64,000 nt of DNA from Daucus carota subsp. sativus (lineage: Eukaryota > Streptophyta > Magnoliopsida > Apiales > Apiaceae), in the NCBI RefSeq assembly GCF_001625215.2, contig NC_030385.2:10843135-10907134 (forward strand). Reading direction: 5' to 3'. The notes under the pieces are model-generated. The model ran no database searches and was not told where the DNA came from. It worked only from the letters and a program-made list of their open reading frames with translations. The translations under genes were made by a program, and so were the position numbers. Of this stretch, positions 1 through 10,505 are shown piece by piece; the first letter of the stretch is position 1, and every line of letters starts with the position of its first letter.

Positions 1-282
1 ACTAGAAATTCATCAAAAAAAAAAAGACTAGTAAATATAGAAGAGGAAAGAGAAAGAATTAAGGAAATAGTGAAGTTGGCGCCAAGTGGTGGGTCGGTCT
101 CAATGTCCGGATAAAAAATCACGTCCTCCATTCTTTGATATGAAAATGAATGTGCTTGATACAAAAACAACTATCTTTATATTCTTTTCTTTCATTTGTG
201 CTAGCTCTTTCCAGCTTCAACATTAATAACATGGAGGTATATATTTTAAAAAGAACTAGATAGCTTTAAAAAAAAATAAAAA

Positions 283-2438
283 ATGAGAGAGATCATTAGT
301 TTACACATAGGACAAGCTGGTATTCAGGTAGGGAATTCATGTTGGGAGCTCTATTGCCTTGAACATGGCATTCAACCTGATGGCAAGATGCCTAGGTTTG
401 TCACCCTTTTCCCGTTGCCATGTTAATTTCATAAGCGGATAAGTTCTTAATCACCTGAGCTTCTGTATTTGATAGCAAAAAAATGTGTTATGTATTAATG
501 TAGTTTTTTATACTTTTGATGGCATATCAAACTCAAATGCAAGAAAAAGAATTTTGGGGTTCTAGCACTTTGTTTATTATCTCTATTTAATGATTGAATT
601 TCTTTGATTCCAGCGAAGCTTCGTCAACAGACGACTCATTTGGTACATTCTTCAGCGAAACCAGTTCTGGCAAGCATGTGCCTAGAGCTGTATTCGTGGA
701 CTTGGAGCCGTCGGTTATCGGAGAGGTTAGGACGGGAAAATATCGGCAGCTATTCCATCCTGAGCAACTTATATCTGGCAAGGAGGATGCAGCCAATAAC
801 TTTGCAAGGGGACACTATACAGGTGATGTTCTGTTCCACTGCGCAAATTGTTGTAGCTCTGGACCAATTAATATCTCTTCTTTTTTGACAATTTAGGCCT
901 ATATGCATTACAAATGAGTATCTGTTCTAATACTTCTCGGGATGAGTCAGAGTCGAACCCGGGTGTCCACAACAGAGGATAAACCCCACCACTTGGGCTA
1001 TCCAATCGTGCTCAATTTTTTTTTGAAATCAAAGTTTTCATAAACTTAGGCCAAATCTGCCTCAACACAATACATAATATCAGCTGGAACATTATTAATA
1101 TCTCTTTTTAGTTTATATAGATGATGATATATATCATTTGGTGCAGTGGGCAGAGAGATTGTGGATGGATGCCTTGATCGAGTGAGGAAACTGGCCGATA
1201 ATTGCACTGGTTTGCAAGGATTTTTGGTATTCAATGCTGTTGGTGGTGGCACTGGTTCTGGGCTAGGATCCTTGCTTCTAGAGCGCTTGTCTGTAGAATA
1301 TGGGAAAAAGTCGAAATTGGGCTTAAATATTTATCCATCCCCTCAGGTGATAGTTAATTTCTTAGTGGTCTTGGAAGAAATCTGTACTTTATATATAAGT
1401 GATCCCAAATCATATTTTTTCACAGATCATGTTCTAAAGCTCAGATAGTTGTTGATGATAATTTTGATATTGCAGGTTTCAACTGCAGTTGTGGAGCCTT
1501 ACAATAGTGTCTTGTCTTCTCATGCCCTCCTAGAACATGCAGATGTTGTAATGCTCTTGGACAATGAGGCAATTTATGATATTTGCAGAAGAGCCCTGAA
1601 AATTGAAAGGCCAACTTACACGAACTTGAACCGTCTAATATCTCAAACTATTTCATCTCTGACCACCTCCTTAAGGTTTGATGGAGCCATAAATGTAGAC
1701 ATCACCGAGTTCCAAACTAACCTTGTACCTTATCCTCGTATACATTTCATGCTCTCTTCTTATGCCCCGGTGATCTCTGCTGAAAAAGCTTACCACGAGC
1801 AAGGTTCTGTTTCTGAAATCACAAATGATGTGTTTGAACCTTCAAGTATGATGGCTAAATGTGACCCTAGGCAAGGCAAGTATATGGCTTGCTGTTTGAT
1901 GTATCGTGGAGATGTTGTGCCGAAGGACGTTAACAGTGCTGTTGCTGCCATTAAGACGAAAAGGACTGTTCAGTTTGTCGATTGGTAAGAACTCATGGAT
2001 CAAATAGCCATCTTTATTAATACTAGTATACAACAGCATGTCATGTATATGAACTTGCATGCTCATAGGCCAAATTGTGTTTTGATTATCATGAAAACGA
2101 TGATTCCTGACAATTTGAAAAACTGAAGGTGCCCCACGGGATTTAAATGTGGGATCAATTACCAAGCTCCAACAATGGTACCAGGGGGTGACCTTGCCAG
2201 TGTGAAGAGAGCAGTCTGCCTGATAAGTAACAACACAGCTGTGGCCGAGGTGTTCTCTAGAATCAACCACAAATTCGATCTCATGTACTCTAAGAGGGCA
2301 TTTGTGCATTGGTATGTTGGTGAAGGCATGGAGGAAGGTGAGTTCTCGGAAGCTCGTGAAGATCTTGCTGCACTCGAGAAAGACTATGAGGAAGTTGGGC
2401 AAGAAGGAGCTGATGAAGAGGAAGCTGAAGAGTACTAG
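283..2438 (+). CDS. Alpha-tubulin, divergent isotype (5 exons)
   Basis: Exons 283-395, 614-822, 1147-1346, 1476-1984 and 2129-2438 join in phase to 446 residues, close to the usual 450. The product is the alpha subunit of the microtubule heterodimer and binds GTP at the non-exchangeable site. Visible family marks are the MREI N-terminus, the GGGTGSG nucleotide loop at about 140-146, the catalytic Glu in DITEF at 252 (E254 of the standard numbering) and an acidic tail ending in EEY, the tyrosination signal. The start is the first ATG after an A-rich leader and matches the invariant tubulin N-terminus. Oddities: the loop after residue 37 is two residues shorter than usual and has Ala where the acetylated Lys40 normally sits; several usually fixed positions are changed ([15 protein letters not shown]). 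No stop or frameshift is seen, so it is probably functional, perhaps with restricted expression (inference). Confidence 0.95.
870..1015 (-). repeat. tRNA-derived SINE-like sequence in tubulin intron 2
   Basis: Read on the minus strand there is an A-box-like TAGCCCAAGTGG (989-1000) followed about 28 bases later by a B-box-like GGGTTCGACTC (950-960), the internal RNA polymerase III promoter layout of tRNA-derived SINEs. It lies inside the 823-1146 intron. Ends and target duplication are not clear, so the limits are approximate. Confidence 0.5.
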
Positions 2439-3205
2439 TTTCTCAAGTGATTGTTGGTTTGACATTGGTCACCATTTAAGTGGTTTTCAACAGATGGGAA
2501 TTGGGTATCGCATTGATAATTTAGTACTTTGGATTCAGATATGTTTGCAAGGGATACAACATAAACGTTGCCATATCACCCAATTCTCTATATTGAGGTT
2601 GAGCACAGAAGTCAATAAAAACATATAAAATAGTTTGAAAGAGTAAAAAAAATGAATGTAATATCGAGACTCATTAATATCAATTGAAAAATAGGGAGTC
2701 ATAATAATTTTTATATTATAAAATATTACTATTTTTAAAAAGTTCTAAATGAAAAGAAAATATAAGACATCCAAAAAACAAGGTGCAAAGAGATGAATAG
2801 GAATGAGGAAAGCATAAAGAAATAGACAGTGCATGTAATTCACGATATGCAAAGACTTATTTAGGGCACAAGTACTGAGAAACCATTATGTAAAGATATC
2901 TTAATATCCCAGAATTGTATGTATTATTCCAAGCAACCAAGCAGAATACTATAGACAACCTTGCAGAAAAATAAGTTCATTGAAAATATGAAATTGAAAG
3001 CACGGTAGTTGGGTACACATCAAGGCATAACAAGATCTAAATTACGCATGCCTTTCTTAATAATGAAGATGCAGATCTGGCCAGGAAAAATAATTTGGTA
3101 GTGGTGTTATAGTTCCTTAACTACCATAACAATTTCCCAGGACAATATTGATTGAATATGGCAACACTGTTTTCGTATCCCGGTGACCAAGTGACAAGAA
3201 CCTTT
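2439..3205. other. Tubulin 3' UTR and convergent intergenic stretch
   Basis: Spacer between two genes that converge. A possible polyadenylation signal (AATAAAAAC, about 2613) follows the tubulin stop. The right part probably holds the 3' UTR of the minus-strand nCBP gene. I see no other gene. Confidence 0.5.
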
Positions 3206-6200
3206 CTATCCTCTCAACCAAGTGTTCCGATACGATGAGTTGTCTCGCAGAGAAGCATCATGTGGCTTGTATTCCATAACATAGCTGTGAGGAAGCTTCA
3301 AGTGTCGTTTGATAGCATCTCTCAAAGACATAACAGCCTGGTTAATTTAAAATAAGTTTAGTATATTCGTTCAAAAGGAATGAATTACTAATTGTTGCTC
3401 CCTCAGTCCCATTTGATTGTTTACATTTGGGACAAAGGGTTTGACACGCATTTTAAAGCTCTTATAAAGTATAGTTTCATAAACTATTTCAAATTTTTTT
3501 TCTCAATAAAAATTTAATGTTCAAATTTTCACGAAAAAAAGAAAATTTTAAAAATAAGATATGAAACTATACTTTATATACACCTTAAAATACATGTCAA
3601 GCAGTGAAAAAAAACCCGTAAAGAAATGAGTGGGACGGATTAAATAAAGTGGCTACACAGTAATTGCTAAAACAATGGTTGACCTGATTGTCAGATGCAT
3701 TGCGATTCCACACACTCAATATATCCTCACTGAAACGGACACTTAATACTGCTCCACATACATCATCACCATAATCAAGTTGCCCACCTACCAAAGCCAG
3801 AACCTAGACGTGCAAAATTTGTTAGTACATAAAGACTAACAACCTTCACAAGATGTTTAAAAAGATAATTAATACTGGTTGTCACATTTTACTCTGAACA
3901 AGTGGCACATAATTAAAAGCAGATATAGTGCATACATAATGCACTTAAGATACAGGTTTCACATCTACCAGTATCAGCTTGTAATATTAATCAACTTCGG
4001 TTATATAAAAAAAATCTGTTTTTCAGACGGCTTGTAACTACAGAAAGATATGGACGGTGCAAATACAGAAACATATGGACCATGTGAATCTACAATAGAA
4101 CATGCAAGTTATCCAAGGATTAAAATCTAAATGATTCTCCAATGAAGTCAGGATTCCAGCCTTTTATCATTATTATCCTCCGCATTTCACTTTTCAGTTA
4201 TGGCACATTAGAGAACTACTAATTTCTTTGTCCCAACCAGTTCTTTGCACTTTCCTTTCCGGAATGTCCCCTCCACTTCTTTACATTTCAAAACTTACCA
4301 AAAATAGTAAAATTTTATAATATAAAAATTAACTACATACACTACTTTCCTCCACTATACTCACTTTAAACATTATATATCAATCAGTCCCACTACTTTA
4401 CCACTTTACTTTCTCCTTCTTACTAATTTATATATTTTTTCTTAATCTTCATGCCCAACCCATTTATAAACAAACGGGAGGAACGGAGGGAATAGCATTA
4501 TGCCCAACACATTCGTAAAGAAATGGGAGGAACGGAGGGAATAGCATTTACAGCACTACTTCCCAAGATTTTAGATACCATAGAATAGAAATGGTGGTGG
4601 GTTATATCACCCGAAGGACTAATAACCTACGTATAGTTTAGTCTGATGTTAATATGCCAAAATTGAGAAACCTACAGTTGTTGCACCCAGTAAACAAGAA
4701 TAACATTTTGTCCAATCTTCACAATCAGCATAATCATGATCATAATGAAGGATCCAATAATTCCCCGTAGACCTCAAGAAGCTCAAACATGCAATTGCAA
4801 CAATAGAACTATAGTATGCTCTACAGATCAAGGCTTCATGACAAGACACCCTGGTTGTCTATTGAAACCTCTTCCTACTTTTAAGGATTTTCTTTATGTG
4901 TATATTTTGACTAATTTTATAAGAAAGGGTCCAATAGCAAAACAAATTGATGTCAAAAACAGGTTCATTCTGGATAGATATGATATTCATAGTTTACATC
5001 CCTGAAAAGTAAAAAGTTGGTACATGTCTAAAGCAACTTTGTTCCGTAATCTAGTTCAAAACCAATAACTGGGGTCAGAGCATATTAAAAACATAGATAG
5101 AATATGCTTCATTACTATCTCATAAATTTAAAAAGACTAGTCAGCTTTAGGAAAGGTCTAACGTCTTCATCATGATTCAAATGGATCATAAACTCACAAA
5201 CAGAAGTTTTGTCATAACCACTAAGTGGAAACAAGTCTGAAACCAAGGGGTTCATTGCATATGCATAAGATCTAAAGAAATTTTAATCGCTTAAAACATA
5301 AAAGATATCATATACATGTTCTAGGACGTCATCGATCGACTTGTAAATGAAAAGTTCAGATGCTCGAGAAATATAGCAAGTTTAAAATGACCAAGTTCTG
5401 CTTTAGGAGAGATCTAACATCCTCATTAAGATTCAAATGGATCACAACCTCACAAGCAGAAACTTTTTCATAAGAACTAGGTGCAACCGAATCCAAAACA
5501 TCCACGTGGTTCATTGCATATGCATACAATCTTCAGATATTTAATCATTTTAAAGGAAATTATTAACATGATCTCGACTTCATCGACTCACTTATAAATG
5601 AAAAAATCAGATGCTCGAAAAACCCGGTAACAATATTAATTACTCACCAGATCCTCCCAGAAGCGACCTGAGACGACCTTTTTGAACCTTATTATCCACT
5701 TGCCACCATTGCAATTAGCAGCATCCTGAATTAAATTTTTTTGATTAATATATTACAGTCAAATAACATATGAAGCTAAAGAAAATAATTCAATTCAATA
5801 TATGAAGGGAAAAAAATTACATCCCCAAAATAAACTAGATCATCACCTCCCATAGTGGCCGAATTCCCTCCTTGAAAAGATGCAAATCAGTAGGACTTGG
5901 CAATGATGATACACGTGCCAGATGACAGTAGCATATCCAAAAGGCTTCAACCTGGAGTCCAAACATTCTCAGATGCAACATAAGCAAGTTGCAAAATGCT
6001 GTTATGCCACTATGTAGCACAAAAGATAAGAGCATGTCCAGTGGCGGTGCTAAAATATGTTCAGCTATTACTCCCTATGTTTCATATTACATGTCCATTA
6101 TTGAGAACTAAAAAAATGTTTCAATTACTTGTCCATTTCAACTTTCAATGGAGTGTAGTTAATATTTGTATTTCCAAGATGAGGTTTATACCACATCTTA

Positions 6201-7368
6201 CTAAATTATATTTCCTAGATCAATTATATCCCACATATTATACTTGGTCAATGCAATAAATATGATAATAAATGAAAGCTTTCTACAAAAGTTAGTTTTT
6301 CTTAATATGCGTAATTTGTTCAAAAGTGGACATGTATTATGAAACAGAGGGAGTATTATATTTTAACACTAAAATGTGACTTGTGATCTTAAATTAGAAC
6401 TTCTATACTTGGTTCTATATTTAGCACCAAGCATAGAATCTCGCTATTTTAAAACCAAGTTTAGCATCTAATTGGAGTGTGCATTTTTTGGTGGGTGCTA
6501 CATTATATATATATACCATCACTTTTAGCACCTCCAATGGACTTGCCCTAACAAAACCAAGAAGCAAAAAAGTATTTACCGTACTAAAATCCACTATTTG
6601 CTTTATGTTGTCTTCATATGATGTCTGACTTCGAACTCCTGGCGTTCGACGGGTGTACCACAGTACAAACTTGTTCTGATTATCATATTAATAGATATAT
6701 TAGAGGCAAATTCAACAAATAATATGAGATGTGTCTAAACATCGGCAGAACATGGAAGTCCAACAGCAACTTCAATATTTCAAAACAAATATAATTAAAG
6801 TCAATGCTATTACATGTAATGTTATCCCCTTTACATTCTTCTTACACAGATATATCATTTGCTGCTTTATGAAGATCTTCTGTGAACAGTCCCAACCTTA
6901 CAACATTGAATATATTTACAGATTTACACTGTACAACAGATAACTAATAATCCAGGCTTTCTAATTAATCTATATAGTTTGAGTTATATGCAGACCTGAA
7001 CAGTTTCTATGGAAATCTGACAAATTCTAGGTATTGCATCAAAGACGGACAAAATGTACTGCCCCGGAAAAATCCTTTAAACTCCTCCAAAAAATTTACA
7101 AGACCAGATTCGAGCTGGTACTTTTCTAATAAAAACCGATCAACAACTACTCTGCATTTAGAATCTACTAGTCTCCTAATTAAAAAATATAACAATTAAA
7201 CATCAAAAGTATATTTACCGGCCTCCCTGAATTAACAAAATAAATAAATTCAAAACATACCTTTTTCTGATTAATAAGAATGTAAAAGAAGATTTGAACA
7301 CATCTATTTGTTGCGGAAATGTCAAAAATAATAAATAATTAACAAATGATAGCTTGAACGGCTGTTTA

Positions 7369-7408
<40 letters not shown>

Positions 7409-7568
7409 AGGGAGGGAGGGAGAGAGAGAGAGAGAGGGAGGGAGGGAGGACCTTAAGAGGGTGAAAACCAGCTTTGAGGTCACGAGCTTGACGTTCCTCA
7501 GCTTCTTTATCGTTGTTGAGAGATGACTGATCCCCGCTCTCGCCTTCTTTCTTCTCGATCAATTCCAT
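3206..7568 (-). CDS. nCBP: Novel cap-binding protein (nCBP, 4EHP-type eIF4E)
   Basis: Six exons read on the minus strand: 7452-7568, 6580-6675, 5847-5951, 5648-5725, 3684-3803 and 3206-3337, giving 215 residues. All introns are phase 0 with GT/AG ends. The protein binds the mRNA 5' cap; nCBP is the plant class related to animal 4EHP. Marks include FVLWYTRRTPG after residue 40, FWICYCHLAR near 75-84, PLWE at 103-106 (the cap-stacking Trp and neighbouring Glu), WIIRFKKVVSGRFWEDL, and the ending NTWLRG typical of nCBP. The start ATG at 7568 is the first in frame; an upstream TTG at 7583 is not needed. A telo-box (AAACCCTA, 7611-7618) lies about 45 bases upstream, common in translation-related plant genes. 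Introns hold several MITEs, and intron 1 opens directly in a GA/GGGA microsatellite. Confidence 0.95.
3398..3647. mobile_element. Stowaway-like MITE in nCBP intron 5
   Basis: Ends CTCCCTCAGTCCCATTTGATT and, inverted, GAGTGGGACGGATTAAA, with a second inner inverted match around AAGTATAGTTTCAT / ATGAAACTATACTTTAT. This is the CTCCCTCYGTCCC terminal repeat style of Stowaway elements. The outer ends have decayed and the TA duplication is not clean. Confidence 0.65.
4219..4552. mobile_element. Decayed Stowaway-like MITE with duplicated right end
   Basis: The left end resembles TTTCTTTGTCCCAACCAG. The right end, GGGAGGAACGGAGGGAATAGCA, occurs twice in tandem (about 4476-4498 and 4530-4552) together with the preceding segment of about 50 bases. 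It lies in nCBP intron 4. Confidence 0.45.
6030..6548. mobile_element. Tourist/Harbinger-like MITE in nCBP intron 2 (outer of a nest)
   Basis: Terminal inverted repeats GAGCATGTCCAGTGG / CCAATGGACTTGCCC are bounded on both sides by TAA, the 3-bp duplication of PIF/Harbinger elements. A second MITE is inserted inside it. Confidence 0.65.
6071..6353. mobile_element. TA-flanked MITE nested in the 6030-6548 element
   Basis: Inverted ends CTCCCTATGTTTCATATTAC / TATTATGAAACAGAGGGAG are flanked by TA on both sides (6069-6070, 6354-6355), a Stowaway/Mariner-type duplication. It is younger than its host MITE because it interrupts it. Confidence 0.75.
7372..7450. repeat. GA / GGGA microsatellite at the nCBP intron 1 donor
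   Basis: Pure purine tract of GA repeats, then GGGA repeats, then GA and GGGA again. On the coding strand it is a CT/CCCT tract beginning at the second base of intron 1, so the 5' splice site GTCCTCCCTCC is part of the repeat array. Confidence 0.95.
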
Positions 7569-8228
7569 TTCTATTGAATTCAATTGATGCTATCTGTCAC
7601 TGTTTTTCCAAAACCCTAGCTTTTCAATTTGCTCACACCCAAATTAACCCGACACAGCATTGGGGCAGGGTTGGTTTGGATATATAATATTATATAGCCT
7701 CTCATCTTTCATTTTCTTTCCTTTTTGTTGAAAATTCATATTTCCTTCCCCTTTCAACTCTTTTTGAGAAAATTCACCGCAGAACTAAATTAGGTAAGAA
7801 TCATGGAGTTTTTTCATGAATATTTAAGTCTAGAATTGTTTCCCCAAAAATATTATAATTTTTACAAAAATTATAAAAATACAATTTTCCAAATAAAAAT
7901 CATAAAAATATCATTTTCTAAAAAAAAATTACAAAAATATGGAGATTATATTTACAATCATATTTACAATGATTGTCAATTATATATGTAACCACAAATA
8001 CAATTTTGAAAAAATTTGTTAAAATAACTTTTAATTGCATTATAAGTTGCAAATGGTTGTAAAGATCGAAAATGAGTGTCTTGCAGGCCAATACTAATAT
8101 CACAAAACAACTAAAAATTAATTAATTAAAACAATTAATATCCTCAGATGAAACTTTAAGCAAGATTGATGAATTATAATGAAATAATTCACAACATACG
8201 TCAGAAATGAACAATAAAGAGAAAAACC
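7569..8228. other. nCBP upstream region
   Basis: AT-rich spacer with the telo-box at 7611-7618 and a TATATAATATTATATAG stretch (about 7681-7698) that could serve as promoter for the minus-strand gene. No other gene is seen. Confidence 0.4.
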
Positions 8229-8818
8229 CAGTGTTCTAAAAGTCGGCGATTAATCGGGATTAATCGCCGATTAATCGCTGTTCGGTCGGCCACCGTCTCG
8301 ATTAAGCGTTAATCGGTGAAAAAATCGTTTTTTAGGAAATCGGCCAAAATCGGGATTAATCGGTCAAAAGTCGGGATTAATCGGAAAAAGTCGGTCAAAA
8401 ATCGGTGAATTTAAAAAAATTAAAATAAAAAGAATTTTTTTTTAAAACTTTAAATTTAATTATCTTTCATTCTTTTAATATTAGCTTCTAAACTATAATT
8501 ACATAAATTTGCAATATCTTCTTTCGCAGAATTAATTAAATTCAAGTTTATATATGAGATGACTGGACTTGTATATGTATATAAAGGCATGTTTTGTGTT
8601 ATAAAAAATCATTAATTTTTTGATTTTATATGACTATAAATTTATACTATATATAATTATATTAATATATATATATATATATATATAATTTTAAAAAAAT
8701 ATTAAATTGATTACGATTAATGATCCGATTAATCACTCCGATTAATCTCCGATTATCCGATTAATCGCCGGACGGTGCCTTCACCGACTAAGTCCGATTC
8801 CCGCTTTTTACAACACTG
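8229..8818. mobile_element. Non-autonomous hAT element rich in GATTAATCG
   Basis: Ends CAGTGTTCTAAAAGTCGG and, inverted, CAGTGTTGTAAAAAGCGG, flanked by a perfect 8-bp duplication GAAAAACC (8221-8228 and 8819-8826). No transposase is inside. Both subterminal zones carry many copies of GATTAATCGG, probable transposase-binding sites (inference). Decayed relatives appear near 15745-15930 and 43588-43625. Confidence 0.85.
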
Positions 8819-9471
8819 GAAAAACCAGGTTCATATACGGATTCAACCACAAAAGTCCACAAAAAATATTTCTTTCAAACACTAGACACACTTAATGCAG
8901 AGAATAATAGAGATGTACTCCTCTCTAGTTGCTGAAAAGAAGCAACTGAATGAAAAACTTTCAAAAAATTTAAGATTCGAGGTATTGCAAAAACTTCATT
9001 TTGCTAAGAATACAACACACACAAAGATTTGATGATATTGTTTATTGCAGCCCGCAGAAGAAAACAGCACTCGCAGAAGAATACAACAATGTAGTATTTG
9101 TCAAGGACATTATAAATAACAAGATCTGAGATCAGATTATATCTTCCGTTATCTTTCTAGTTACATTATATCAAATCGTCTTAGACTTTATTATTTTGGT
9201 CCGAAGAATAACACTTTTATGCATATTATTATGAAATGTGAACCTGAGACATGTTCTGGTTCAATGTTTCCTTTTTAATTTTTATGTATGTTTTTGATTT
9301 TTACGTGATATTTGTTTTATGTGTTCTGCATCATTATTTTTTTCTATTTTAAATTTAAAAACTAATTTTTTATAAAAATTATAAAATTAAATTCCCTCCA
9401 TTGAATAGTTAAATAATCAAATGAAATGACTCATTCTATTCCAGCCAATAAAAATTAATCAAGCATAAGAT

Positions 9472-9913
9472 GGGGTCGTTTGGTTCGTGGAGCGGTATGG
9501 GTTTGCAATGAGGAATCGGGTTTGGGTGGTGTGGGATTAGAGTATCATTTCCGATACCATGTTTGGTTGAGTGTTGGAATGAATCAGTTTAATTTTAAAT
9601 ATTATTAACTAAATTAAATCATTTTATTAGAAAAAAATTATAAATATTTTTATTATTATTAATAACATTTATTTGTATATATAAATATTTTTTATTATCA
9701 ATATTTTTTTCGAAGAATAAAAAAACAACATTAACAATGAAAACCATACCACCATCTCATACTCACCCCTCCCCTTGAGTCTCAAAAACTCATAATATGA
9801 GGGGTTTTAGGTATGGGTATGAGAATAAAAAAATTCCAAACAAACACCAGGTATGAGTTTGGTTGATTTCATTCCCATACCTGATTTTTGCTACCACCCA
9901 ACCAAACGACCCC
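9472..9913. mobile_element. MITE with GGGGTCGTTTGGT ends
   Basis: Inverted ends GGGGTCGTTTGGTT / AACCAAACGACCCC. Inner matches such as GGTATGGG / CCCATACC extend the symmetry. No coding content. A target duplication is not obvious, so the superfamily (Tourist or hAT) stays open. Confidence 0.6.
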
Positions 9914-10505
9914 TCGAAAGTATCAGGATGCCTTCAATATCCGTTGATAGGAAACTTATTTAATGATAAGTATTTTATATCATATCCAGTTTAGTTAATC
10001 TATCAACAAATAAAATTGTATTATCTTTAGAATCCTTGAACGTTGAACCTGATTTTTTTAATTATAATTTTATTTTCTATCCAAAATTTAGGAAAATTAT
10101 AAGATTGAATCGTAAAATTTTAGAGACGCCACGTCACCGCTCTACATCCTCTTTTATATTGATATATTGATGATTGATTGATGATAGAAGATGACCAGTA
10201 ACATGTAAAAATAAGAACCAACTCGAAAGTATAAAGATATTTTATAATTTCAAAATTTAATAAAAAATAAATATTAAAATCACATTTTAGATCATGTTCC
10301 CTCAATTTGAGTCTTGGAGGTGGTTTTGGGAACGCTAGTGGCACTGGCACATCGCACACATGCGTTGATAAATGACCCGCAGTTACACTAGCTTCCCCTT
10401 CTCGGCGTCTTCTTCTTCCTCTCCTCAATCTCCTGAACAATTTAGAATCACGAGACGATTATGACGTCACTTATTTTAATCAATTGAATCCATTCAGTTA
10501 AAATT
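9914..10505. other. Upstream region of the J-protein gene
   Basis: AT-rich. A segment around 10115-10165 (GACGCCACGTCACC ... TATATTGATGATT) resembles the 3' ends of the Helitron-like copies at 26.4 and 32.6 kb, so a solo end may lie here. A TGACGTCA-like palindrome (ATGACGTCACTT, about 10460-10471) is a possible bZIP site 35 bases before the start codon. Confidence 0.35.

Noticed and set aside
7215..7583. 122-residue frame with Leu/Ser/Pro runs
   Set aside because: Only its first part is nCBP exon 1. The rest is intron and GA repeat, and its apparent start is TTG; the true ATG is at 7568.
10120..10440. 106-residue minus-strand frame
   Set aside because: An Arg-rich start from CT-rich DNA and then AT-biased residues. 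It overlaps the J-protein promoter and has no family pattern.
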